A stretch of DNA of 64,000 nt from Croceimicrobium sp963977415 (GTDB taxonomy: Bacteria > Bacteroidota > Bacteroidia > Flavobacteriales > Schleiferiaceae), in assembly GCA_963977415.1 (NCBI GenBank), contig CAXBOS010000007.1:128438-192437 (forward strand). Direction: 5' to 3'. The notes under the pieces were generated by a model. That model did not search any database and was not told the origin of the DNA. It saw nothing but the letters and a program-made list of their open reading frames with translations. Shown here one piece after another: positions 8,404 through 16,400 of the stretch; position 1 is the first letter of the stretch, and every line of letters starts with the position of its first letter. A program made the translations under genes and the position numbers.

Positions 8404-10730
8404 TGAACGAAGCAGAAACTAGAGCAGAACTTATTGACCCGAAGCTAAAAGCTTGTGGATGGGGCGTTTTAGAAGGCTCTAAAGTACTGCGTGAGCATCA
8501 CATAACTGATGGTAAAATTCAATCAGGAGGTGGTCGTGGCAAAAAGATAATTGCAGATTACATCTTGGTTCATAAAGGTATTAAGCTTGCCGTAGTTGAA
8601 GCCAAAAGTGACGATTTAGAAGTAGGCGAAGGTGTAATGCAAGCCAAGCAATATGCTGAGAAACTGCAATTAGAAACCACTTACAGTTCCAACGGAAAAG
8701 CCATTTACCAAATCTGCATGAAAACAGGCGAAGAAGGTTTGGTGTCAGACTATTTAAGCCCCGAAGAACTTTGGAATAAAACTTTTGCCGAGCAAAACGA
8801 TTGGAGAGAAAAATTTGCAGATGTCCCCTTTGAAGATAAAAGTGGAACTTGGCAATTGCGTTACTATCAAGAAATAGCGGTTCAGCGTGCGCTTGAAGTC
8901 ATAGCAGCGGGAACAGATAGACTACTACTGACACTTGCAACTGGAACAGGAAAAACGGCCATCGCTTTTCAAATTGCATGGAAGCTGTTTCAAACCCGTT
9001 GGAGCTTGCAAAGAGACGGCAGTCGCAGACCAAGAATTTTGTTTTTAGCAGACAGAAACATTTTAGCTAATCAAGCATTCAACTCATTTTCATCATTTCC
9101 CGAAGATGCTTTGGTACGGATTAAGCCCAGTGAGATTAAGAAAAAAGGAAGAGTGCCAACTAATGGCAGTATCTTCTTTACTATTTTTCAAACTTTCATG
9201 AGCGGTACGGATGAAGAAGGAAAACCAGCACCCTATTTTGGAGAATATCCCAAAGACTATTTTGATTTCATCATTATTGACGAGTGCCATCGTGGCGGAG
9301 CAAATGATGAGAGTAATTGGCGGGGTATTTTGGAGTATTTCAGCCCTGCAGTGCAATTGGGTTTAACCGCTACACCCAAGCGAGATGACAATGTGGACAC
9401 CTACAAATACTTTGGCGAACCTGTTTACATCTATTCACTAAAAGAAGGCATCAATGATGGTTTCTTGACGCCTTTCAAAGTAAAGCGCATCAAAACCACT
9501 TTAGACGATTACCGCTACACTTCTGATGACACCATTGTGGAAGGTGAAATTGAAGAAGGCAAATTGTATGAAGAAAAAGACTTTAATCGAAGCATTGAAA
9601 TTGTAGAACGGGAAGCTAAGCGAGTAAACGTTTTCTTGGAAGAAGCAAACCAAGACGAAAAGTCCATCATATTTGGAGCAAATCAAGCTCATGCGGCTTT
9701 GCTAAGAGATTTAGTAAACCAAAATGCTAAAAGCAAAGACCCTTTTTATTGTGTTCGTGTAACTGCCAATGATGGAGAAGAAGGCGAAAGACTATTACGC
9801 GAATTTCAGGATAACGAAAAGACCTTACCAACCATTTTGACAACTTCGCAAAAGCTTTCAACGGGAGTAGATGCGCGGAACATTCGCAATATCGTTTTGC
9901 TTCGCCCAGTTAATTCAATGATTGAGTTCAAGCAGATAGTTGGTCGTGGCACTCGCCTATTTGACGGCAAAGAGTTTTTCACCATTTATGATTTTGTAGA
10001 TGCTTACAAACACTTTTCAGACCCTGAGTGGGATGGAGAACCTTTAGAGCCTGAACCTAAAGAACCTAAAGCTTATCCAACTCCTGAGACTAAAGACAAA
10101 CCAGATGTTGAAGATCGTGATGACCTTAGACCCAAAAAGAAAAAAGCTCGGGTAAAACTGAGAGATGGAAAGGAAAGGACTATCCAACATACCGTTCAAA
10201 CTTCATTTTGGAGTGCGGATGGTAAACCTATCTCCGCAGAAGAGTTTTTGAATAATCTATTTGGAGAACTCCCCAAGCTATTCGCAAACGAAGAAGAGTT
10301 GCGGAAGCTTTGGAGCAATCCTCTCACGAGAAAAACATTATTAGAAAAATTGGATGCCGCAGGCTTTCCAAAAGACGATTTACTGACTTTACAGAAGTTA
10401 GTGGACATGGACAAAAGCGATTTGTATGACGTGTTAGAGTACGTTTTCAATGGCGACTATATCGCGATGACTCGAGAAGCCAGAGCAAAGGCAGCAGAAG
10501 CGACCATATTTGCTCTACTCAATGACAAACAGAAAGAATTTCTTGCCTTCGTTTTAAGTAAATACGTTGAAACAGGCGTTGATGAACTCGACCAAGAGAA
10601 ACTCCCAATCTTGCTAACCAACAAGTACCAGTCACTAGAAGATGCCAAAGAAATATTAGGAGACGTAGCAAATATCAGTCGATTGTTTATTGACTTTCAG
10701 GAGCATTTATACAATCAGAAAGTCGCGTAA
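8403..10730 (+). CDS. hsdR: Type I restriction endonuclease subunit HsdR (system 1)
   Basis: The 775-aa motor and nuclease subunit translocates DNA and cuts it when the target is unmethylated. The N-terminal nuclease core shows D52 (IADYIL) and E66-x-K68 (VVEAKSD). The SF2 motor has Walker A TLATGTGKTAIAFQ near residue 180, DECH (IIDECHRGG), motif III GLTATPKRDD, and motif VI QIVGRGTRL. A long charged linker (about 540-600) and a helical C-terminal domain that binds the methylase follow. All motifs are intact, unlike the second hsdR at 59204-61615. It is the last gene of the coupled operon. Confidence 0.95.
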   Translation: MNEAETRAELIDPKLKACGWGVLEGSKVLREHHITDGKIQSGGGRGKKIIADYILVHKGIKLAVVEAKSDDLEVGEGVMQAKQYAEKLQLETTYSSNGKAIYQICMKTGEEGLVSDYLSPEELWNKTFAEQNDWREKFADVPFEDKSGTWQLRYYQEIAVQRALEVIAAGTDRLLLTLATGTGKTAIAFQIAWKLFQTRWSLQRDGSRRPRILFLADRNILANQAFNSFSSFPEDALVRIKPSEIKKKGRVPTNGSIFFTIFQTFMSGTDEEGKPAPYFGEYPKDYFDFIIIDECHRGGANDESNWRGILEYFSPAVQLGLTATPKRDDNVDTYKYFGEPVYIYSLKEGINDGFLTPFKVKRIKTTLDDYRYTSDDTIVEGEIEEGKLYEEKDFNRSIEIVEREAKRVNVFLEEANQDEKSIIFGANQAHAALLRDLVNQNAKSKDPFYCVRVTANDGEEGERLLREFQDNEKTLPTILTTSQKLSTGVDARNIRNIVLLRPVNSMIEFKQIVGRGTRLFDGKEFFTIYDFVDAYKHFSDPEWDGEPLEPEPKEPKAYPTPETKDKPDVEDRDDLRPKKKKARVKLRDGKERTIQHTVQTSFWSADGKPISAEEFLNNLFGELPKLFANEEELRKLWSNPLTRKTLLEKLDAAGFPKDDLLTLQKLVDMDKSDLYDVLEYVFNGDYIAMTREARAKAAEATIFALLNDKQKEFLAFVLSKYVETGVDELDQEKLPILLTNKYQSLEDAKEILGDVANISRLFIDFQEHLYNQKVA

Positions 10731-10966
10731 CAACCTAATAACCAGTAAAATTCAAACACATTACAATCCTAGTTCTAACGGAAATAAAAAGCTAATCCTA
10801 ACTCAGGATGATTAACACTAGTGTGGTTTTAATAGAAAGTAGTAGCGAAGCCAAGCATGGAGCAGAACAGAAGGGAGTAATGAGCTGCAAAGCGACTTAA
10901 TGCCTGATTGGGAGCGATGGAAAATGAGGTTGGATTTGTTTGCGGTTTAGAATTATTTCATGAAAA

Positions 10967-11788
10967 CTAAAAGCTAAAGGATAGCTCACTTCTTGAAGAA
11001 TCGTCCCATATGAATTTCCACTTTATTATTGAATCTTTGGGACGATTGCGATTCTGTTCAACCACTCCAACTCTTAGCAGGTCAAGATGGTATTTATGTT
11101 CGTGCTTTTTTACTTTAAATAATGACACAGCTCGGCAAAAAAGATTTTTATCGACATATTCTGCCTTTAGACCAAAGTTGATTAGTCTTAATTTTGATCC
11201 AACACTTGGATATGCTATTGCATCCATATTCTCACCATGAAGCAATATTTTTGTAAAAGCGATTGTATGCAAGTACTCCTCTAACGTTTCTGAATCTGCC
11301 CTTTTCGTAAAAAACGTTGTAATCTGTTTTTCAATCTGCTCATCTCTTGAGGTCGGAAATTCGTATTTAGACATTAGTTCTCGAAAATTAGGATTTTGCC
11401 TTAACAGAGGTATTCCTGCAAATTGGCATGTAGCAATTTCAGCATCTTTTTTAGGTGCGAAATCTCCAACGAGAAGGAAATCACCATCCTTTGGGTTCAA
11501 TTCATGAACAGTAGCTTCAAGCGAGTTAGAACCATAAAATAAACTTTCACCATAAAAATGACACCTTCCTATCGTTTGGGATTCAAAGTCCAAAAATGAT
11601 TGATCACGGTACCAAATAGATGAAACGCTATTTATGGTGGGAATTTCTGACGCTGAAATAACTCTAGATCTAAATATGCCTTCAAAGTTATTTAACCAAG
11701 TCATGGGTCTGTTGTGGCCTATAATCGCATCAGCATAATAGGCGTGCAATTCATCTAGAGCTTGCTTCTCTTTTTCTCTTGCTTTCAT
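10967..11788 (-). CDS. RES-domain-like protein (possible NAD-degrading toxin)
   Basis: The central part of this 273-aa protein resembles the RES fold, the NAD+-cleaving toxin family with R-E-S conserved positions. R in FRSRVISASEIP opens the domain. GRCHFYGESLFYGSNSLEATVHEL matches the G-R-[WCF]...LY-A-x-[ST]-...-E block. DAIAYPSV resembles the late Ser strand. The N-terminus (ALDELHAYYADAIIGHNRP) is extra. No Xre/ParS-like antitoxin gene is adjacent, unlike in canonical RES toxin-antitoxin pairs, so it may act as a defence effector or a housekeeping variant. It is transcribed against the R-M operon and shares a 14-bp upstream motif with the polymerase-like gene behind it. Confidence 0.6.
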   Translation of the reverse strand: MKAREKEKQALDELHAYYADAIIGHNRPMTWLNNFEGIFRSRVISASEIPTINSVSSIWYRDQSFLDFESQTIGRCHFYGESLFYGSNSLEATVHELNPKDGDFLLVGDFAPKKDAEIATCQFAGIPLLRQNPNFRELMSKYEFPTSRDEQIEKQITTFFTKRADSETLEEYLHTIAFTKILLHGENMDAIAYPSVGSKLRLINFGLKAEYVDKNLFCRAVSLFKVKKHEHKYHLDLLRVGVVEQNRNRPKDSIIKWKFIWDDSSRSELSFSF

Positions 11789-11854
11789 ATTTTAATTTTG
11801 CATAAAAATAACTACCACATAGATTATCTGGCTTAAATGATCGGTATAACAGGT

Positions 11855-11868
11855 TATAACGAACAAGA
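11855..11868. repeat. 14-bp repeat copy 1, upstream of the RES-like gene
   Basis: TATAACGAACAAGA is identical to 13414-13427. It lies 67 bp upstream of the RES-like start. Both copies precede minus-strand genes in the same orientation, so a shared promoter element or operator is plausible. Confidence 0.5.
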
Positions 11869-11946
11869 TTTTAGCTCAGGAAGCATCTAGACACCAAAAG
11901 TCAGCAAACGAACACAAAAAAAGTAGAAGCGAGTAGTATGATGCTC

Positions 11947-13398
11947 TTACTCAACATGCAGCTTGGGCGTAAATCCTAACACCTCATTAAATTTAATACT
12001 GACAGCCGCTTTAACTTCTTCTGCCATCGATTGCGGCACTAAAAATGAGTCGTGAATGGTGAATATAGGCATGTCAGTAAACTCTTCTTGTAGGTGTGGT
12101 ACCAAGTGCTCGAAAACCAATTTAGATTCAATAGACTGCATCATGTGGGCTAACTTATTTGGGGCCTTACGCTTGATAATATCAAAAAGGTGCACCACGT
12201 TAGGGAATGCTCTTACAAATAGTTTCTTCTCAATTGATAGTCTTTTTCTCCCCTCTGTCGGGAAACCAAAAAAAGCTGTGAAGATTGTGGCTTTAATTAT
12301 CTTTCGATCAACTTCAGTTAACCCTAACCTTTCTGCAAAATATTCATAAAACTTCCCTTCTCGTGTAGTGTTCACAAAGCTCTGTATGTCTTCACTGTAA
12401 AGGGGTATAGCTTCTTTTGTTAAAATAAGGGTGTTAGATAAGTGGGGAGAAGAATAAGAAGAAGGTAAGTAAGAAGAGGTGAAAAGATCTTTAACGCGTT
12501 TTTTGCTATGGCTTGTTTGCCATACAGGTTGAGGATTAGAACTTAAATTTTGGGCATTTGGCATGTGATATTGCGTCTGACTAATATTTGGATGCCAAGA
12601 TCTATAGTCTTGGAATCGAATCGACTTTAAATTTTTGTAATTGATGATCGAATCCGACTGCCAAAATTTTGGCTCAAACAATAACGACGATAACATGGGC
12701 TGTGAGTTAACAAAATCAATGTTACTTAGTGGTTCGCCATTCCAACGGAGAAACTGCCTTAAATCGGTACTTAAATTAGTTAGATTGGTATGCAGCCTAC
12801 CATAATCATCCCAGCTACTAAAAAAGTGACCATCACGGATGTACTCTACAGAGATCTTTCGTTGTGAATACTTGTGATACGCTGTTTCAGCGTTGAGCAG
12901 TTGATCCTTTTCAAATTCTTTTTTTATAAAATCAATGGCTTCACTGTAACACATGGTCAAGCTGCCATTGAAATACTGCAGAATATCAAGATTAGTCTCT
13001 CCCTTTTGCACCTTACTTTTGATAAAATCGGTACGAATTTTCACAACTTTACTCCAAAAACGATTATCAGGCGCTTTTAATACTTCCAAATCTGTCCAGT
13101 ATTTTTCTTTAAATCGAAATTTTCGCGCTTTACTTTCACTATAGCTTGTGCACTCAATCACACCCGCCTTCAAGAAGTACTCTCTGTAGTCCTTAAAGTC
13201 TCGCACACCATACTTTTGGAGCAATTGACTACTAATTGCAACATAGCCACTTTCTTCATCAAGATTTCTTCTCGAAACCCTCAGCGCAGTAAGCAAGTGA
13301 AGTAAATAGAGTGCTTTATCGTAGTTGAAGTTGAAATTCGGCTGATTTTCACTTATTAGCTGCTCTAATTTTAAATTATTAGGTAAAAATGTTTTCAT
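11947..13398 (-). CDS. Divergent family-A DNA polymerase-like protein without exonuclease domain
   Basis: The C-terminal half of this 483-aa protein carries the three palm/fingers motifs of family-A polymerases with the right spacing. Motif A is NIDFVNSQPMLSSLL with D228, comparable to the DYSQIELR type. Motif B is R365-x3-K369-x3-F373-x3-F377-G378, the same spacing as the Taq R-x3-K-x3-F-x3-Y-G O-helix. Motif C is TIHDSFLVP with H449-D450. The N-terminal about 200 residues show no 3'-5' exonuclease motifs. It probably copies element DNA, or is a specialised repair or replication enzyme. It is divergent from the 110-aa/Sak4-like/DUF3871 cluster, with the C-rich hairpin between. The second element has no copy. 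The polymerase fold is well supported; activity is inferred. Confidence 0.75.
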   Translation of the reverse strand: MKTFLPNNLKLEQLISENQPNFNFNYDKALYLLHLLTALRVSRRNLDEESGYVAISSQLLQKYGVRDFKDYREYFLKAGVIECTSYSESKARKFRFKEKYWTDLEVLKAPDNRFWSKVVKIRTDFIKSKVQKGETNLDILQYFNGSLTMCYSEAIDFIKKEFEKDQLLNAETAYHKYSQRKISVEYIRDGHFFSSWDDYGRLHTNLTNLSTDLRQFLRWNGEPLSNIDFVNSQPMLSSLLFEPKFWQSDSIINYKNLKSIRFQDYRSWHPNISQTQYHMPNAQNLSSNPQPVWQTSHSKKRVKDLFTSSYLPSSYSSPHLSNTLILTKEAIPLYSEDIQSFVNTTREGKFYEYFAERLGLTEVDRKIIKATIFTAFFGFPTEGRKRLSIEKKLFVRAFPNVVHLFDIIKRKAPNKLAHMMQSIESKLVFEHLVPHLQEEFTDMPIFTIHDSFLVPQSMAEEVKAAVSIKFNEVLGFTPKLHVE

Positions 13399-13413
13399 AA
13401 ACTTTTTTACTTA

Positions 13414-13427
13414 TATAACGAACAAGA
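13414..13427. repeat. 14-bp repeat copy 2, upstream of the polymerase-like gene
   Basis: TATAACGAACAAGA is identical to 11855-11868 and ends 16 bp upstream of the polymerase-like start codon on the minus strand. The position suits a promoter or operator. Confidence 0.5.
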
Positions 13428-13498
13428 ACAAAAAAAGTTTTTTTTTATTTCTAAAAACGCTAACTAATAAAAGAATCACCCCACCCTTAATGACGCTT

Positions 13499-13515
13499 GG
13501 GGGTCTATACCCCCC
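13499..13515. repeat. G5/C6 inverted repeat between divergent genes
   Basis: GGGGG, a 6-nt spacer (TCTATA), then CCCCCC forms a strong hairpin in otherwise AT-rich DNA, between the polymerase-like gene and the 110-aa gene. Element 2 has comparable C-rich tracts in the same relative place, ahead of its Sak4-like gene (38097-38161). A single-strand origin, oriT or regulatory hairpin is possible. Confidence 0.5.
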
Positions 13516-13560
13516 ATGTTTAAGCTCAGCAATAGTATTAACTAAAAAATCCAAAAAATT

Positions 13561-13893
13561 ATGGTACGAGTTATTGCATACCACGAGAACACCAATCTCG
13601 CTGGTGAAAAGTTTTATTCCTTAAGTATTCAAGGTGGTATCGAAATGGTAAAATCGAAAGAGTCTGGTAATTTCTATGCGACAGCTAGAAAAACACGAAT
13701 CACTACCACCTTTGATGAAGCAACTTGTCAAAGTCTAATAGGTGAAAGCCTTACTGGCTCTATTCAAAAGGTCGAATGCGAACCCTATGAATATACTGTT
13801 CCAGAAAGCGGTGAAGTCATTACGATGCACCACACCTTTACCTACATGCCTGATGAGCTTCAATCTGCTGAAGCGGCTGTCTTAGCTGACTAG
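13561..13893 (+). CDS. Small unknown protein, possible ssDNA-binding (OB-fold) partner
   Basis: The 110-aa protein is rich in predicted beta strands (EKFYSLSIQGGIEMVKS, NFYATARKTRITTTFD, SLTGSIQKVECEPYEY). It ends in an acidic, Ala-rich tail, as in single-stranded DNA-binding proteins, though the sequence is not a recognisable SSB. It lies 95 bp upstream of the Sak4-like ATPase; Sak4-type recombinases in phages are often encoded next to an SSB. That neighbourhood is the only support for the OB-fold suggestion. Element 2 lacks a copy at the equivalent place. Confidence 0.55.
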   Translation: MVRVIAYHENTNLAGEKFYSLSIQGGIEMVKSKESGNFYATARKTRITTTFDEATCQSLIGESLTGSIQKVECEPYEYTVPESGEVITMHHTFTYMPDELQSAEAAVLAD

Positions 13894-13988
13894 CCATAAT
13901 TGCACCTGCTGAAAAGTGGGTGCTTTTTCTTTCTATCAATTGTTAGCCTAGCTACCAAATTATATAAACCCTAATATTTTATAACAGA

Positions 13989-14828
13989 ATGAACTTACGA
14001 AAAGCTAATCGAGGGCACTCGAAAATAAAATGCGCTTTACAAGGCCCAAGTGGCTCTGGTAAAACCTATTCAGCCCTATTAATGGCTAGAGGATTATGTG
14101 ATAGCTGGAATGAAGTAGTCGTTATTGATACGGAAAATAACTCCGCTGATCTGTACTCACATCTTGGTGATTACAATGTATATGATCTTAGACCACCTTT
14201 CACCCCTGAAAACTATATTAAAGCTATTCAGGACTGCAAAAACGCTGACATGAAGGTTATCGTCATTGATTCACTTTCACACGAATGGGAGGGTTCTGGT
14301 GGTATACTTACCACGCATAGTGCTATGGCAGGTAACTCCTTTACCAATTGGTCAAAGTTAACTCCACGTCATAATGCCTTTGTCAATACTATTTTACAAA
14401 CGGACTGCCACATTATTGGTACGCTACGCACGAAACAAGACTACGTTCTTACAGAGAAAAATGGTAAGCAAGTTCCTGAAAAAGTGGGTTTAAAATCAAT
14501 AACCCGTGACGGTATGGATTACGAATTTACTGTGGTTTTTGATTTAGATATCAAGCATCAAGCAGTTTCCTCTAAAGATCGTACTGGGCTATTTGCCAAA
14601 ACGCCTCAATTTGAAATAAACACCAATACAGGTGAAATTATTCGTGCTTGGTGCGGTAAAGCTCTTACTAGCGAGGAACTGCAACTAAAGATTGATGAAA
14701 CCTTTGATTTAGAAGAGCTACGACTTCTTTATAGCCAAAATCCTCAGCATCAAAACGAACTCCAAAATTATTTTTCTAAACGACGCATTGAAATTCAAGA
14801 AAATGGAAATACTATCCCTCAAAACTAA
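13989..14828 (+). CDS. Sak4-like P-loop ATPase (AAA_24 type), element 1
   Basis: This 279-aa RecA-fold ATPase resembles the AAA_24 group, which includes phage Sak4-type recombinases. Walker A is GPSGSGKTYSALLMARGL (about residues 20-37), VVVIDTENNSA is the next core strand, and VIVIDSLSHEWEG is Walker B. GTLRTKQDYVL and DYEFTVVFDLD are later core strands typical of the group. It probably binds or anneals single-stranded DNA during element replication or recombination. Its stop overlaps the DUF3871 start by 26 bp. The copy at 38315 is very similar through the ATPase core, so the two elements share this module by descent. Confidence 0.78.
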   Translation: MNLRKANRGHSKIKCALQGPSGSGKTYSALLMARGLCDSWNEVVVIDTENNSADLYSHLGDYNVYDLRPPFTPENYIKAIQDCKNADMKVIVIDSLSHEWEGSGGILTTHSAMAGNSFTNWSKLTPRHNAFVNTILQTDCHIIGTLRTKQDYVLTEKNGKQVPEKVGLKSITRDGMDYEFTVVFDLDIKHQAVSSKDRTGLFAKTPQFEINTNTGEIIRAWCGKALTSEELQLKIDETFDLEELRLLYSQNPQHQNELQNYFSKRRIEIQENGNTIPQN

Positions 14829-15738
14829 CGAAGGCTTTATAGAAGCCAACACACAATCTATCGATCTTCCTCTTTTACAAGAGCAAACGATTATACCTGC
14901 TTTTGCAAAAGACAACGAGTCTACTATTAGCCATATTGACTTTGTAGAAAATGTATACGAAGCAGTAAGTCACGTGTTTCCCACTGAATCCATATCTGAG
15001 CCTACTGTAAAAGTATCTCACCCTATTAGAGGCAGAGTGCCAGAAGCGAAAGGAAAGCCCGCTAAAGAGCTTCTAGAGCATGAGAAAACCCTCTATTACG
15101 AGCGTATGGCCTTCATGATTGAAATACCGAGTATACAGGCTAAAATTGGTGACGATAGAATCTCACTTAGTGTAGGTGGCGTAAGGGCTTACAACCTAGA
15201 AAACCTCTACAACAAGAAGAGCCCTGAGAAATTTAAAATCTTTATTGGTTTTAAAAATTGGGTATGCACGAATCTATGCGTTTCCACGGATGGTTTTTTA
15301 TCTGATTTAAGGGTAAGCTCTCTCCATGATCTAATGGAAAAAGCTGTAAATCTCTTTCAGTCCTTCAATATTGATCGCGAAGTGCAGCAAATGCAACAAA
15401 TGCAACGCACTCAAATAGACCATGAGCAATTTGCCCACATTATTGGACGAGCAAAGCAGTATTTAAATCTACCCAAGGATTTAAAAGCTACGAAGGAAAA
15501 TTTCCCTTTAGGAGACAGTCAGCTTAGCCAGATGATTCGTGAGTACTATCAAGCAGGTGATGAACCCACAATTAACCTTTGGGACTTTTACAACCTGATG
15601 ACTTCTGCGAATAAAAGCAGCTATATCGACTCTCATGTAGATCGTGTGGTTGAAAGCTTTCGCTTTACTCAAAGCCTAGGGAATTCGCTAGAAAACCAAC
15701 TACCCAACTGGTACACTCATTCCATTTATAATAACTAA
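14803..15738 (+). CDS. DUF3871 family protein, element 1
   Basis: The protein matches the DUF3871 family of Bacteroidota elements, with hallmark stretches VSHPIRGRVPEAKGKPAKEL, KTLYYERMAFMIEIPS, SVGGVRAYNLENLYNKK and FKNWVCTNLCVSTDG. I chose the ATG at 14803 because the copy in element 2 starts at the same residue (ME-[IV]-LSL). The roughly 311-aa length is normal. No catalytic residues are known to me. Translational overlap with the Sak4-like ATPase in both elements suggests that the two work together. It is the last backbone gene of element 1. Confidence 0.85.
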   Translation: MEILSLKTNEGFIEANTQSIDLPLLQEQTIIPAFAKDNESTISHIDFVENVYEAVSHVFPTESISEPTVKVSHPIRGRVPEAKGKPAKELLEHEKTLYYERMAFMIEIPSIQAKIGDDRISLSVGGVRAYNLENLYNKKSPEKFKIFIGFKNWVCTNLCVSTDGFLSDLRVSSLHDLMEKAVNLFQSFNIDREVQQMQQMQRTQIDHEQFAHIIGRAKQYLNLPKDLKATKENFPLGDSQLSQMIREYYQAGDEPTINLWDFYNLMTSANKSSYIDSHVDRVVESFRFTQSLGNSLENQLPNWYTHSIYNN

Positions 15739-16400
15739 TAATGCCTGATCTGCCTGTCGGGATTAGACGGACTTCTATCTTGGTTTATAAGAATAATCAG
15801 GGTTTAGTTCGTCTATTCTGCCCCTTTAAAGTAATAGCCATGCTAGCTATAAAAGGTCAATCTCCTGGAGCTAGCTTCATAGTAGAATACGTGCAGTTCA
15901 ATCCCAATTTGCCCTTTTTTAAAATAGAAAATGAGCTATTACCGTGCTACTACTTCGCTATTATCATATAGGTTATGCTGTATTTCTTCATTAGCTTCTT
16001 TGAGAAGGTTTCCTATTTTAAAAAACCACTGAAAGCAAGCTATTAGAGCGGAACTCTTAAAAATCCAACAGCTCAGATAAGGAAATTTCTAAACCCTGAG
16101 CCACTTTTTATTAAAGCAGGTAGGATTCGCTCTGCCTGCTTTTATGTTTTCATTAACAACCAATACCAGCCCACTTATTTATAGAAAAAATGATAACAGA
16201 TTACGATGGTAGTAGCTCTTTTAACTTGAATTGACTTTTATTTTACATGAGCACTATAATTCCGATTAGTTAGTAAAAATAGTGCGCCAGTCTTTTGAAA
16301 TTAAGATATAAGTTCGAAGTCTAAAATTTAGATTGGCTCATGATTACCTAATCATTGCGGTCAACAGAAAGGAAAATAATGAATTTTAAGTGAGTACTGA
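15739..16400. other. 662-bp gene-poor segment at the right edge of element 1
   Basis: No convincing gene lies here. A 76-codon frame at 15741 has no family resemblance and sits in dissimilar, repeat-like sequence. The segment contains a terminator (16113-16145) and long AT-rich stretches. The element 1 backbone ends before it and the chromosomal-looking T9SS/Rhs locus begins after it, so the element boundary probably lies here. I could not find a direct repeat or tRNA fragment marking an att site. Confidence 0.45.
16113..16145 (+). terminator. Terminator downstream of DUF3871 (element 1)
   Basis: AAAGCAGG and CCTGCTTT form a stem with a 14-nt loop, then TTTATG. A GCAGAC/GTCTGC hairpin also follows the DUF3871 copy in element 2 (40056), so the terminator position is conserved between the modules. 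Confidence 0.6.

Noticed and set aside
3861..10730. DISARM or BREX system
   Set aside because: The genes are standard hsdM, hsdS and hsdR with one ATPase; no PglX, PglZ, DrmA or DrmB-type genes are seen.
15741..15971. 76-codon plus-strand frame after DUF3871
   Set aside because: No family resemblance or coding pattern, and it lies in the presumed element boundary.
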